Shown piece after piece: positions 8,200 through 16,986 of a DNA stretch of 64,000 nucleotides. Source of the DNA: JBNJFY01 sp051747265 (lineage in GTDB: Bacteria > Bacteroidota > Rhodothermia > Balneolales > Balneolaceae); contig JBNJFY010000009.1 in assembly GCA_051747265.1 (NCBI GenBank), forward strand, positions 62,001-126,000, read 5' to 3'. Numbering within the stretch: position 1 is the first letter of the stretch; every line of letters begins with the position of its first letter. Made by a program: the position numbers and the translations under genes. A model generated the notes under the pieces. It made no database searches. It worked only from the letters and a program-made list of their open reading frames with translations, and was not told where the DNA came from.

Positions 8200-10431
8200 T
8201 TACCATTTCCAGCGCAATGACAGTTGCAGCGTTCGCCCTGGCGAGGGAATATTCCCGATGCTGGTGTGCGTCCAGTAATATTCATCCAGCAGATTGTTAA
8301 CTTGCGCGGATAGATGGACGGCATCCTGTATCCGCACCGAGCCCGCTATTCCTATCACATGATATCCGGGGGTGCGATCCTCCACAGCGTTTGTGGCGGC
8401 AATACGCTGCTGATTTTTCGCCCAATTTCCGTTGAACTCCACCCGCCATTGTTCTCGATTATAGGCCAAGGTGTAGGATCCGTTGAGCGGAGGAATCATG
8501 CGCAGAGGTTCATCCCAATCCAAATGATGCCCATAGCTGTATTGGGTAGTAGAAGAAAGCCGCCATTGTTTTAGCGGATTCCACTGCAACCGAACATCGG
8601 CACCAGCTAACAGCACATCTCCTGTATTTCGGTAAGATTTGAATTGATACACGCCGGTGTGACCCACAAAATCCGTATCAAACACCCCATCTATCCAGTT
8701 GCGTACATAATTGATATATGGCACCAACTGCATGGACAGCTTAGACCGATCCATGGATATGAGCACATCCCAAGTGTAATGCCGTTCCTGCATGAGTTTT
8801 GGATTTCCATTATGGAAATATCCATCTTCGTAATTGTAGATGTAGTATCCGAACAGTTCTTTGTAGGAGGGAAGGCGTTGACGCGTACTGATGGAGGATC
8901 CTAGCTTCCAATCGTGCTCAAAAGTGTGAGAATACTCAACTTTGGCATATCCACCCCACATCGTTTTTTGATCGGATCCTTCCCCAAATAGTGATTGAAA
9001 ATACCGTTTGGTTCCATCGTCCCGCACCTGATTATGAACCCAATTTAATTTTCCTGAAACGGACAACAGATCCTGATCTGTCCACTGGGTGTTCCATTCC
9101 AGCGCGGCGTTACCATTCTGCTGACGGATTTCACCCAAATTCACCAGATACATATCGGGAACGTCATCGAAGATGCTCTCCATGCGCATATCTCCATACG
9201 CGTCCAGCTGATACCACTCTAACTCCGCGGCCCAGGCTTGCCGAGCTCCGCTACCCGACCAACGGTGAAGAAGCCCCATCGTCTCGGTGGATCCGGCCAT
9301 GGGCATATACATATTGCGCATAACCTCGCGCTGGGTTACATCCCGGCTATAGTCGTCCATAGTATGTTCCACCCGGCTGAAATAGCCTTTCGTCTTCACC
9401 TCATCAGCTATCCCTCCTTGCGGCTGGAAGATATGTTCTACGCTTCCCAGATAGGACAACGCCTTAGTGGCATCCATCAATAAAGCCGGATATCCGACAT
9501 CCCAACTGTGATTATAGGTGCCATCTACCTTCCACTGGTGGTCGCCATGTTTATATTGAATCTGTGTGCGGCCATTGAATTGATGCTGGGCGGAGTTGGC
9601 GATCTCTTCACCTCCCCCGGCCACCATATTGCCCGCTTGCATCCCATATATGTCTGTGGACCAAGACCAGTTATCCGCTCCATATCCGACCATTCCATTC
9701 ACCTTGGATTGTTGTGAGCCAGTGACGTAATGCGATTGCAGATCGGCCCACCAACCACGCGAATATTCGATCTTATGCATCCGAATATTCATCTCATCCG
9801 GTGTACCTAGTGGATCTTCGGTGCGTTTCAAACTACCCATAGACGCTGGGTTGACATACGAAGTCACTGGATCCATTTTATCCACACAGGCACTAAACAC
9901 AGGCACGCCATCAATACGGGTGGTCAGACGTTCGCTGTTCATGCCTCGAATGGAGAGTTCGGCCGCGTGGGGACCACGTTTAACCAGATGAGCTCCGGTT
10001 TGTTGATTATGTAAGCGTTTGGCACCGTCAAACTGCTGCTGATAGTGAGTAGACGAAGCTACCAAAGTAGCCGATGTTGCCTCCACCAATATCTCCTCCT
10101 CCATCTGGTACACGCCCGGCCACAAGGTTATTGGTTCAGGTATGGCCTGTTTGGGGGACGGGATCGGAATTCCCAGTCGTTGGTATCCCAGAGCATGAAC
10201 AATCAACGTATCGCCACCGGCGGGTACCGGAGGCAGGGAAAATTGCCCGCGTAGATTGGTCGCGGCGCCTTTATGTTCGTCAAGTTGTGATTTCCAGTAT
10301 ACATGTGCGTGTATTACCGGATCGCCCGAATGGGCATCTACGATGTACGAACTAACTTGGGCATATCCGGCACTAAGACCAGATACTCCCAATATTAGTC
10401 CTGCAAATAGGATTGCAGTCAGATGTTTCAT
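8200..10431 (-). CDS. TonB-dependent receptor, probably for copper (OprC/NosA type)
   Basis: This 743-residue protein has a signal peptide (cleavage after AGYA), a carboxypeptidase-like regulatory domain (about 25-105), a plug domain (about 110-220, with AELSIRGMNSERLTTRIDG) and a 22-strand barrel ending in LQLSLRWKW with the terminal aromatic residue. Copper is suggested by two motifs that form the metal site in Pseudomonas OprC: C-x3-M in the plug (Cys182-VDK-Met186, within ACVDKMDPVTSY) and H-x-M in the barrel (His356-Thr-Met358, in VEHTMDDYS). Both are present here. It starts 5 nt after the lipoprotein gene and closes the operon. The ligand assignment is inference from these residues and neighbours. 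Confidence 0.9.
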   Translation of the reverse strand: MKHLTAILFAGLILGVSGLSAGYAQVSSYIVDAHSGDPVIHAHVYWKSQLDEHKGAATNLRGQFSLPPVPAGGDTLIVHALGYQRLGIPIPSPKQAIPEPITLWPGVYQMEEEILVEATSATLVASSTHYQQQFDGAKRLHNQQTGAHLVKRGPHAAELSIRGMNSERLTTRIDGVPVFSACVDKMDPVTSYVNPASMGSLKRTEDPLGTPDEMNIRMHKIEYSRGWWADLQSHYVTGSQQSKVNGMVGYGADNWSWSTDIYGMQAGNMVAGGGEEIANSAQHQFNGRTQIQYKHGDHQWKVDGTYNHSWDVGYPALLMDATKALSYLGSVEHIFQPQGGIADEVKTKGYFSRVEHTMDDYSRDVTQREVMRNMYMPMAGSTETMGLLHRWSGSGARQAWAAELEWYQLDAYGDMRMESIFDDVPDMYLVNLGEIRQQNGNAALEWNTQWTDQDLLSVSGKLNWVHNQVRDDGTKRYFQSLFGEGSDQKTMWGGYAKVEYSHTFEHDWKLGSSISTRQRLPSYKELFGYYIYNYEDGYFHNGNPKLMQERHYTWDVLISMDRSKLSMQLVPYINYVRNWIDGVFDTDFVGHTGVYQFKSYRNTGDVLLAGADVRLQWNPLKQWRLSSTTQYSYGHHLDWDEPLRMIPPLNGSYTLAYNREQWRVEFNGNWAKNQQRIAATNAVEDRTPGYHVIGIAGSVRIQDAVHLSAQVNNLLDEYYWTHTSIGNIPSPGRTLQLSLRWKW

Positions 10432-10436
10432 GAAAT

Positions 10437-11267
10437 CTACTCAACCATCAGTTCAACGGCGGGAAAGGAGACATCCAAACTATCCCCGGCCAATACCGAA
10501 AAGGTCAGTTGCCATTCTCCGGCCATGTTATAGACAATGTCGCCTTTATATCGACCCTCGCCTTGCTCATCGGCAATGGTTTGTACAGAGGTCGGACCAT
10601 GTCCTTCGCCGCCTCCCATATCCATAAAAGGATCGATACTTACTTGGGCACCTTCCAGTGCGGGGAAGTTCATCATATCTTGCTTGTAATGAACGGCCAC
10701 TTCATACTCATCGCCGCCTACTACCGGCACATCAGGTTGCACATAAGTGAGGATATACATGCGATCTTCAACCAGCATTTTACGCTGCAGATCGCTATTG
10801 GCTACCTCTACTTCGATTTCAGATTCTAATGTAGAACCATCCTCGCGCTGACCGGATACGCGCAATACCCACTGAGATCCGTCCATACTGGGCATGATGA
10901 AATACACATCCGCCCGCAGATAGGTAGATCCGCCGATCGTTTCCACGGAAACCTCCGACGCCGGTGCACTGTGGGTTTTATCCGGCATGTACATGATCGG
11001 TTTGATTTGAGGCTTGTTCAGCGCGCGGAGATTTCCTTCCAAATCCTTTACCTGGATATAAAAGGCATTATATCCTACCGCCAAACTATCGGTGGCCATG
11101 ATGGCGTATTCGTCGTTTGCCGATTGATGGGAAGTGACCATCATCAGTTCTAAGTTTTCTTCTTCTTGATCATTGACCGGATTGTCGTCACATCCACTGC
11201 TAAAGACGGTGAGTGCAGTCAGAGACAGACATACCAATCCCAGTCGAAACATGTTTGATGTTTGCAT
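10437..11267 (-). CDS. Lipoprotein of the putative copper operon, Met-rich, YtkA-like fold suspected
   Basis: This 276-residue protein has a lipoprotein signal (VFSSGC). The mature part looks like two beta-sandwich modules; each has the pattern of YtkA/FixH-like domains (GYNAFYIQVKD early, and YKGDIVYNMAGEWQLTFSV at the end). It is rich in methionine, including MYMPDKTHS, FIMPSMDGS and DPFMDMGGGEGHG, residues often used to hold Cu(I). It lies 5 nt upstream of the TonB receptor start, so the two are surely co-transcribed. I chose ATG 11267; ATG 11252 would also give a good signal peptide. A periplasmic copper-binding role is inference; no enzyme motif is seen. Confidence 0.75.
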   Translation of the reverse strand: MQTSNMFRLGLVCLSLTALTVFSSGCDDNPVNDQEEENLELMMVTSHQSANDEYAIMATDSLAVGYNAFYIQVKDLEGNLRALNKPQIKPIMYMPDKTHSAPASEVSVETIGGSTYLRADVYFIMPSMDGSQWVLRVSGQREDGSTLESEIEVEVANSDLQRKMLVEDRMYILTYVQPDVPVVGGDEYEVAVHYKQDMMNFPALEGAQVSIDPFMDMGGGEGHGPTSVQTIADEQGEGRYKGDIVYNMAGEWQLTFSVLAGDSLDVSFPAVELMVE

Positions 11268-11379
11268 AGCTGAAATTTGAATGAATTTAATCTTGAGTTG
11301 ACTAGAGTAGGAATACAGTTCACCCATCACCTACGCAGGGGTCTGCCCGAAGAAAGCGATGGGGAAAGGGTCAACTCAG

Positions 11380-11808
11380 CTATGCGGGGGGTTTGTGTTT
11401 TTTAAGAAAGGGAACAGGTGGGATTGCCATTTTTTCGGCTGCCAATAAAAACTTCTCAGGTCGAGGAGTTTCCCAAGGCAGAGATGCCAGTACCGCTTTA
11501 AGACCAGTGGTCGCGATGAACATCCAATCCTGCTGCGGAGCCGAACAACCACAAAACGAAGGTCCATCATCGGCATCATGGTTACAACTCATACCACCGC
11601 TCATATCCATAGAGCAGGAGCAACTTTCCATTGATGAACAGGAACACATGCCATCCATACTACAGCTCATCGCTTCCATAGAAGCATCACCACTATCCCA
11701 GGAAAACTGATATAGCCCAACCATCGTAGGCGTCATGCTTACACTCCAAACCAAGAGTGCCAGTATTCCGGCTGTAAATGAGATGATATGTGGGACGGTA
11801 CGATCCAT
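11380..11808 (-). CDS. Small Cys/Met-rich membrane protein, probable metal-binding
   Basis: This 142-residue protein has one N-terminal hydrophobic segment (HIISFTAGILALLVWSV), then a striking metal-ligand stretch of about 45 residues with repeated C-S-M, C-S-C and M-D-M groups (for example EAMSCSMDGMCSCSSMES and GMSCNHDADD, ending FCGC). A second hydrophobic segment follows and the tail is proline-rich (IPPVPFLKKHKPPA). ATG 11808 has a GAGGA ribosome site 7 nt upstream. It is the first gene of the operon leading to the TonB receptor. The layout recalls the small HYC_CC_PP and DUF2946-type proteins found beside copper receptors, but I cannot prove membership. Confidence 0.72.
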   Translation of the reverse strand: MDRTVPHIISFTAGILALLVWSVSMTPTMVGLYQFSWDSGDASMEAMSCSMDGMCSCSSMESCSCSMDMSGGMSCNHDADDGPSFCGCSAPQQDWMFIATTGLKAVLASLPWETPRPEKFLLAAEKMAIPPVPFLKKHKPPA

Positions 11809-11902
11809 CAAAGAGTCCTCAACGCACAAGCTATCATTTTATTAAAGACCATAAACTCTTAAATACCCCGAAAACCGTGTAGGGGGAACCCTTACGGATC
11901 AT

Positions 11903-12199
11903 CAGTGCCCACAGTGTTTCAAGGTGACAGAAATCAGAAAACAGTGAATCAGAAACTCAGATCAAATCTGTGTCCAGTGATCGTTCAATAACGTTTAACA
12001 GGCATCTAAGAGGGCTTTGCAAAACCTTCCAAAATTTATTCTGTCATGCCAAGATGTAGCAACAATCACCGTTTACACAATCTAGTCAGGGGATTGCCGC
12101 ACTACATTCGCAATGACAGGTAGTTTTGCATAGCCCTCTCTAAATGAAATTCATCCAATTTCTTTGACACACTGTTTTCTGTCATACTGAGCACTGACT
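11903..12199. repeat. Inverted pair of degenerate CAG(T) arrays around a palindromic element
   Basis: The left arm (about 11903-11960) is a run of 7-9-base units beginning CAG (CAGTG..., CAGAAAT, CAGAAAA, CAGTGAAT, CAGAAACT). The right arm (about 12160-12199) read on the minus strand starts immediately after the glyQS stop codon and runs CAGTGCT, CAGTATGA, CAGAAAA, CAGTGTGT. The longest perfect inverted match I see is 12 bp (11935-11946 with 12170-12181). The middle holds a separate palindromic repeat. No gene fits in the 390-bp gap between glyQS and the Cys/Met-rich gene; its first ~95 bp should also contain the copper-operon promoter. Confidence 0.7.
12010..12138. repeat. Nested palindromic intergenic repeat
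   Basis: Outer arms 12010-12025 and 12123-12138 match in inverse over 16 bp with one mismatch. Inside them a second, imperfect inverted pair (12041-12067 with 12092-12119) reads CTGTCATTGCGAATGTAG... outward to a CAATC end. It resembles the dispersed GTCATTGCGA...GGCAATC palindromic repeats known from many bacterial genomes. No open frame inside. Probably a non-autonomous mobile or REP-like element. Confidence 0.7.
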
Positions 12200-13664
12200 A
12201 CTCCGGTTTCCAGTCTTTCATGCGGTCGCGGATGAACTGCTCCACATTTGCGGCGGGGATGCGCTCTTGCGACATATCATCGCGGTAGCGGATGGTCACG
12301 GTGTCCTCCCCTTCCGATTCCACACCATCAAAATCGACCGTGATGCAGAACGGGGTTCCCGCCTCATCCTGACGGCGATAACGTTTACCGATAGATCCTT
12401 TTTCGTCATACATCACATTGAAGGATTCCTTCAGATCGTCGGTAATCTTGTGCGCCAGATCCTGGAGCTTGTCTTTTTTGATCAACGGGAATACACCTAC
12501 CGTAGTTGGCGCGAGCTCCGGATGCAGTTTCAACACCGTTCGGGTGTCGCCATCCACTTCTTCCTCTCGGTAAGCATCACAAAGCGCCATAAGCACACAG
12601 CGATCCAGCCCGATGGAGGTTTCTATCACATAAGGAATATAGCGTTTTTGCGCCTGTTGATCGTAATATTCCAATTTCTTACCGCTGTACTCCTGATGAC
12701 GACTCAGATCGAAATCGGTGCGATTGTGCACGCCCTCCACCTCTTGCCAGCCGATGGGATACTTGTATTCGATATCCGCGGCGGCGGCGGCGTAGTGAGC
12801 TAATTTATCCTCGGGATGATCTTCCATGCGCAGATTTTCCGGTCGGATCCCGATTTTTTCGTACCAAGCCATTCGTTGTTTGGCCCAATCGGCGTAGGCC
12901 GCTTCATCGGTGCCCGGCTCCACGAAATATTGCATCTCCATCTGTTCGAATTCACGCATGCGGAACACAAACTGTCGTGCTACTACTTCATTACGGAAGG
13001 CTTTTCCAATTTGCGCGATCCCAAAAGGGATAGTTTGACGAGCCGTATCCAGCACATTCTTGTAATTGACAAAAATACCCTGCGCGGTTTCCGGACGCAG
13101 ATATACGATATCATCATCGTCTTCACCAGAAGACGTAGCCCCGAACTGAGACTTAAACATAAGGTTAAACTGGCGCACTTCCGTCCAATCGAACGCGCCG
13201 CTTTCCGGAGCGTTGATCTCCTCGTCCATGATGATCTTGTGGAGATCTTCGCACAGGCCCTCCCGGCTACCCGCCGTATCCAGCAGTTCTTGAACCCGCT
13301 GGGCCTCATCGTGCTTTTCATCTTTATGGAGCTTATTGATATGATGCTCAATCACATGATCGGCACGATAGCGCTTTTTAGACTGCTTATCGTCAATCAT
13401 CGGATCGTTAAACCCATCCACATGACCGCTGGCTTCCCATACTTTGGGATGCATAAAAATAGCTGCGTCCAATCCTACGATATTCTCATGACGCTGGGTC
13501 ATCTCCTTCCACCAGGCGTCCTTGATTTTACGTTTCAACTCAATTCCGCGCGGTCCATAATCGTAAACCGCCCCCAGGCCGCCGTAGATTTCTGACGACT
13601 GGTAAATAAACGCTCTCGATTTCGCTAAGGATACGATATCATCAAGGGATTGCAGATCGGCCAT
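12198..13664 (-). CDS. glyQS: Glycine--tRNA ligase, single-chain alpha2 type
   Basis: This 488-residue class II aminoacyl-tRNA synthetase charges tRNA-Gly. The N-terminus has the family pattern FIYQSSEIYGGLGAVYDYGP; motif 2 lies in PFGIAQIGKAFRNEV after RPETAQGIFVNY; motif 3 is GLDRCVLMALCDAY. The C-terminal anticodon-binding domain starts near APTTVGVFPLIKKDKL. Length and motifs fit the homodimeric form, not the alpha2beta2 GlyQ/GlyS form. ATG 13664 was chosen over a TTG two codons upstream. The TAG stop codon is directly followed by the CAG repeat array. It appears monocistronic. Confidence 0.96.
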   Translation of the reverse strand: MADLQSLDDIVSLAKSRAFIYQSSEIYGGLGAVYDYGPRGIELKRKIKDAWWKEMTQRHENIVGLDAAIFMHPKVWEASGHVDGFNDPMIDDKQSKKRYRADHVIEHHINKLHKDEKHDEAQRVQELLDTAGSREGLCEDLHKIIMDEEINAPESGAFDWTEVRQFNLMFKSQFGATSSGEDDDDIVYLRPETAQGIFVNYKNVLDTARQTIPFGIAQIGKAFRNEVVARQFVFRMREFEQMEMQYFVEPGTDEAAYADWAKQRMAWYEKIGIRPENLRMEDHPEDKLAHYAAAAADIEYKYPIGWQEVEGVHNRTDFDLSRHQEYSGKKLEYYDQQAQKRYIPYVIETSIGLDRCVLMALCDAYREEEVDGDTRTVLKLHPELAPTTVGVFPLIKKDKLQDLAHKITDDLKESFNVMYDEKGSIGKRYRRQDEAGTPFCITVDFDGVESEGEDTVTIRYRDDMSQERIPAANVEQFIRDRMKDWKPE

Positions 13665-13800
13665 AATCAAATATGATTTTCAGTACGTTGTAGTTGATTC
13701 TCCCGCTCAGGAATGAGAATTTGCAGCGGCTTGAAAGTGACAAAAGGTAATCCTTTTTATAGCGAATGTCACATCCGAAACCACACTCAAAGCTCTACTT

Positions 13801-14874
13801 ATGAACTTTAATGTAGGAATCCTTGGTGCTACCGGCGCGGTAGGCCAAAAATTTATCCGACTTCTCCATAATCACCCTTGGTTTACCGTAACCATGGTAG
13901 GCGCTTCCGAAAATTCTGCGGGACGACCGTATGGGACTACGACTCAATGGTTAGAGGATATTGAAATCCCAACCCGAATAGCCCAGTTAACCGTGCAGCC
14001 CTGTACCCCTCATCTGTTTTCCGAGGTCGATTTTGTGTTCTCCGGTTTGGATTCCAGTGTGGCCGGTCAAATTGAAAAATCCTTTGCCCAAGCGGGGATC
14101 CCCGTAGTTAGCAATGCCAAAAATTATCGCACGGATCCCACGGTCCCCTTGATGATTCCGGAGATCAACCCCGATCACACAGCCCTTATTGAGCAACAGA
14201 CATTTGATCCGCGGGGAAGAGGCTGGATTGTGACCAATCCCAATTGCGTGGTAGTTCCCTTGGCATCCACCCTGCGCCCCCTATTGGATGCCTATACGGT
14301 CCAGGAAGTAGATGTAACCTCTCTGCAAGCCATTTCCGGGGCCGGCTATCCGGGGGTGGCCAGCCTGGATATCCTGGGGAACGTGGATCCGTACATCGAA
14401 GGTGAAGAAGATAAGGTGGTATCCGAACCGCTTAAAATTCTGGCCAGTTTGCGGGATGAACCAATTCTGAAAGAGCCGTCCCTTTCCATTCATGCCACCG
14501 CCGTTCGGGTTCCAACCGTGGATGGCCACTTGCTTTCTGTGGCTGTACGCTTGGACTCCCAGGTGGATGCCGAAGCAATAAAGACACTCTATCGCGACTG
14601 GGCTTCTCCCTTGGCTGATCACGCACTTCCATCCAGCCCCGGATCCTTTTTCCATGTGTACGATCACCCCCATCATCCCCAACCACGCTTACACGCCTGG
14701 CGTGAAGAAGGCATGCAGATTGGAGTGGGACGTATTCGTGCTTCCCAAACCCAACCCAATGTACTCCAATATATCACTATGGCCCACAATACGGTGCGTG
14801 GCGCGGCGGGAGGAGCCATTCTGAACGCGGAGCTCTTGGTTCAAAAGGGGAACCTCAACCCCTCACAACAATAA
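13801..14874 (+). CDS. asd: Aspartate-semialdehyde dehydrogenase
   Basis: This 357-residue enzyme makes L-aspartate 4-semialdehyde from aspartyl phosphate with NADPH, the branch point to lysine/diaminopimelate, threonine and methionine. The nucleotide-binding motif GILGATGAVGQ is at residue 6, the catalytic cysteine is Cys149 in TNPNC, and the general-base histidine is His231 in SIHATAVRVP. ISGAGYPGVASLD and the long loop between them are typical of the archaeal/fungal-type branch; ArgC relatives lack this combination. dapD, the same pathway, lies 2.1 kb downstream on the same strand but is separated by two opposite-strand genes, so no shared operon. Confidence 0.93.
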   Translation: MNFNVGILGATGAVGQKFIRLLHNHPWFTVTMVGASENSAGRPYGTTTQWLEDIEIPTRIAQLTVQPCTPHLFSEVDFVFSGLDSSVAGQIEKSFAQAGIPVVSNAKNYRTDPTVPLMIPEINPDHTALIEQQTFDPRGRGWIVTNPNCVVVPLASTLRPLLDAYTVQEVDVTSLQAISGAGYPGVASLDILGNVDPYIEGEEDKVVSEPLKILASLRDEPILKEPSLSIHATAVRVPTVDGHLLSVAVRLDSQVDAEAIKTLYRDWASPLADHALPSSPGSFFHVYDHPHHPQPRLHAWREEGMQIGVGRIRASQTQPNVLQYITMAHNTVRGAAGGAILNAELLVQKGNLNPSQQ

Positions 14875-14890
14875 TTACCACAAACTACAA

Positions 14891-14915
14891 AAGGCCACCC
14901 CATCGGAGTGGCCTT
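14891..14915. terminator. Hairpin terminator after asd
   Basis: An 8-bp stem (14891-14898 with 14908-14915, AAGGCCAC/GTGGCCTT) lies 17 bp past the asd stop. The T-run is poor on the plus strand; an A-rich stretch upstream suits termination of the convergent gene better. Confidence 0.65.
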
Positions 14916-14942
14916 CATCATGCGGAAAAGATCTCCCTGGAA

Positions 14943-15824
14943 TTATCTGCCGGTTTTCTGGCGAGCGATTTCCAGCATTTGAGTATACTCCGCGCCCAAA
15001 TGTCTAACCAAGATATTGCGATACATATCCATAGAGCGATAGCCGGATCCCAGATTAAAGAACTCTTCCATCACCGGTTTCCAATCGCTGCTTAACGGCA
15101 TGATAAACCCGAATACTTCGGCTGCCAGATCAGCCACCTCTTGACGCTTAATTTGGTAGTCAGGATTTTGATAATAAGGCCAGTACACAGATAAATCAGA
15201 ATAGGAGAAATAGTCTGGATCTTCCGCGACTTTCTCGATTACAGATATTTGCGTGGGGAAACGCTCGATCTTTAAACTTGGAAAATACTCCTGTTTAAGA
15301 TTTTCCATGTATCCTTCCAGGGTGGTACCCTCGGCAACAGCGGCTATTTTATCACTATAGAGTTCATCAATCTCATCTAAACTACTCAGATTAGGAGCGC
15401 TTTCATGAGTGACCAGAATAGCGATATTATTGATAAACGGTGGAGAGAACTGCACCTCTGATTTTCTACGCTCCAGAATGGTTGTCGATCCCAGGCCAAA
15501 AACGCCGTCCGAAGAATTCTGGACCGTTTTATAAAATTTGCTAAAACTGGTTTCCTTCACATATTCAACATTCACTTCTACCCCCTTTGCGTTTTTCACA
15601 AAGTTGCAGAATTGCTGAAATATATCGATCTCCACTCCGGTCAATTGCCCGTCCGCATTTTCATAAGCAAACGCATCTTCAGCCAAATAAACCGCAGTTA
15701 CATTGGCTGTTCCCTTTTCTTGAGCCTCCGCCCAGGTATCCCCACTGTATGTTTGCGCATATACATTAACAGAAAAAAGTAGGCTGAGTACGGTTATCGT
15801 AACAAGCTTGTATAGTCCCCTCAT
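14943..15824 (-). CDS. Periplasmic solute-binding protein, family 3-like (paralogue 1)
   Basis: This 293-residue protein has a cleavable signal peptide (NVYAQ) and one bilobed SBP_bac_3-type domain: TGVEIDIFQQFCNFV early, LGSTTILERRKSEVQFSPPF in the middle, and a glycine-rich end. The family binds amino acids or small acids for ABC uptake or for sensing. It is about the same length as the next gene upstream and clearly a duplicate of it (shared GDTW, LTGVEIDIFQQF, YRNILVRHLGAE and LELARQK-like ends). No permease or ATPase gene is nearby, so the partner, if any, is elsewhere. The ligand cannot be told. Confidence 0.82.
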   Translation of the reverse strand: MRGLYKLVTITVLSLLFSVNVYAQTYSGDTWAEAQEKGTANVTAVYLAEDAFAYENADGQLTGVEIDIFQQFCNFVKNAKGVEVNVEYVKETSFSKFYKTVQNSSDGVFGLGSTTILERRKSEVQFSPPFINNIAILVTHESAPNLSSLDEIDELYSDKIAAVAEGTTLEGYMENLKQEYFPSLKIERFPTQISVIEKVAEDPDYFSYSDLSVYWPYYQNPDYQIKRQEVADLAAEVFGFIMPLSSDWKPVMEEFFNLGSGYRSMDMYRNILVRHLGAEYTQMLEIARQKTGR

Positions 15825-15873
15825 AGAGTGAAAGTTTAAAAGTTAAAGTTGGCTGATCCTATCATCGACCTGA

Positions 15874-16767
15874 TTAGTTATTATTCTTCTGGCGCGCCAG
15901 TTCCAGCATTTTAGTTACTTCAGCACCTAAATGCTTCACCAGAATATTTCGATATGCCGATGTAGCACGATATCCGTTACCAATGTTAAAAAACTCATTC
16001 ATGGGTTCATCCCAGTCGGACCCTTCCGCCATGATAATCCCAAAGTTTTCACTGGCTTGATCTCCCACCGGATGCCGTTTGATAGGGCGTCCTTGTTGGT
16101 CTGCCAACCAATAGATGCTTAAATCCACATAGCCAAAGGTATTTGTATCTTCGGCCACTCGATTAACCACTTCGGTATCCGACTGCACAAACTCCAGACT
16201 CAACGAAGGATAAAACTGCTCTTTTATTCTGCGCATTCTGGTCTCATGCGTTGTGCCTTCAAATACAACCCCAGTCATTCCTGAAAATTGGTTGGGCATG
16301 GCATCCATAGAGCCAAGATCATCTACTGATTCGTGCGTAATCATCACCGCGATATTTGTCAGGTAGGGATCCGAAAAATCTATCTCTTGCTCCCGCTCTT
16401 CGGTAATGGTCACATTACCAATACCAAACACACCGGGCTCAGCATTTTTTACGGTATTGTACATTTTCCCCCAATCACGGGTACCTACATAGTTGACATC
16501 CACATTAATGCCTTTAGCATTTTTCAGGTAGTAGATAAACTGTTGAAAAATGTCAATTTCCACCCCGGTAAGCTCCCCGGAGTCATTGGTATAGGCGAAC
16601 CCATCCTCTTCATAGTACATCAGCGTAATTTCGCCTTCGCCATTTTGTTGAACCTCATCCCAGGTATCTCCGCTGAGCGGTTGTGAAAAAACGGGTTCTA
16701 CAAAGAATTGAAAACAGCCAATAAAAAATATCAGGAGTAAACCGTTGATTCGTTTTTTTGTATTCAT
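15874..16767 (-). CDS. Periplasmic solute-binding protein, family 3-like (paralogue 2)
   Basis: This 297-residue protein has a signal peptide (cleavage near PVFSQ) and one type II periplasmic-binding domain, with TGVEIDIFQQFIYYL, IGNVTITEEREQEIDFSDPY and YRNILVKHLGAEVTKMLELA. ATG 16767 (MNTKKRIN) was chosen because it gives a compact signal peptide and equal length to its paralogue. The two genes are co-directional, 49 bp apart, and this copy is first. Divergence is substantial, so the duplication is old and the two may bind different ligands. No transport partners are encoded nearby. Confidence 0.82.
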   Translation of the reverse strand: MNTKKRINGLLLIFFIGCFQFFVEPVFSQPLSGDTWDEVQQNGEGEITLMYYEEDGFAYTNDSGELTGVEIDIFQQFIYYLKNAKGINVDVNYVGTRDWGKMYNTVKNAEPGVFGIGNVTITEEREQEIDFSDPYLTNIAVMITHESVDDLGSMDAMPNQFSGMTGVVFEGTTHETRMRRIKEQFYPSLSLEFVQSDTEVVNRVAEDTNTFGYVDLSIYWLADQQGRPIKRHPVGDQASENFGIIMAEGSDWDEPMNEFFNIGNGYRATSAYRNILVKHLGAEVTKMLELARQKNNN

Positions 16768-16986
16768 GACATCATTCTTATTCCATGATTGTATACTAAC
16801 CCAAGATAACACCATATAAACTGCCCTTGGGAATGATTTAATTATTAACAAGGCTTGAGCAAATAGTTAACACAAATTTACAGCTTAATCAATATCGATA
16901 ATTATCCAGTAAATCTCCGTTGAGTCCCTATTTGAGGCTGTGTATACTTGTAGCCCAATAAAATTTTCCACTAAGCTAATGCTACC

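Noticed and set aside
8314..10355. Several plus-strand frames of 60-120 codons
   Set aside because: All are antisense to the TonB receptor, which has continuous family similarity from signal peptide to terminal strand.
12267..13595. Two long plus-strand open frames (178 and 259 codons)
   Set aside because: Both are antisense to glyQS, whose protein is unmistakable; composition is that of shadow frames.
13665..13800. T-box or other riboswitch before glyQS
   Set aside because: No T-box sequence or specifier/antiterminator arrangement could be seen, and the organism group does not use T-boxes as a rule.
13801..14874. argC (N-acetyl-gamma-glutamyl-phosphate reductase) as identity of this gene
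   Set aside because: The catalytic TNPNC, ISGAGYPGVAS and HATAVRVP pattern fits aspartate-semialdehyde dehydrogenase.
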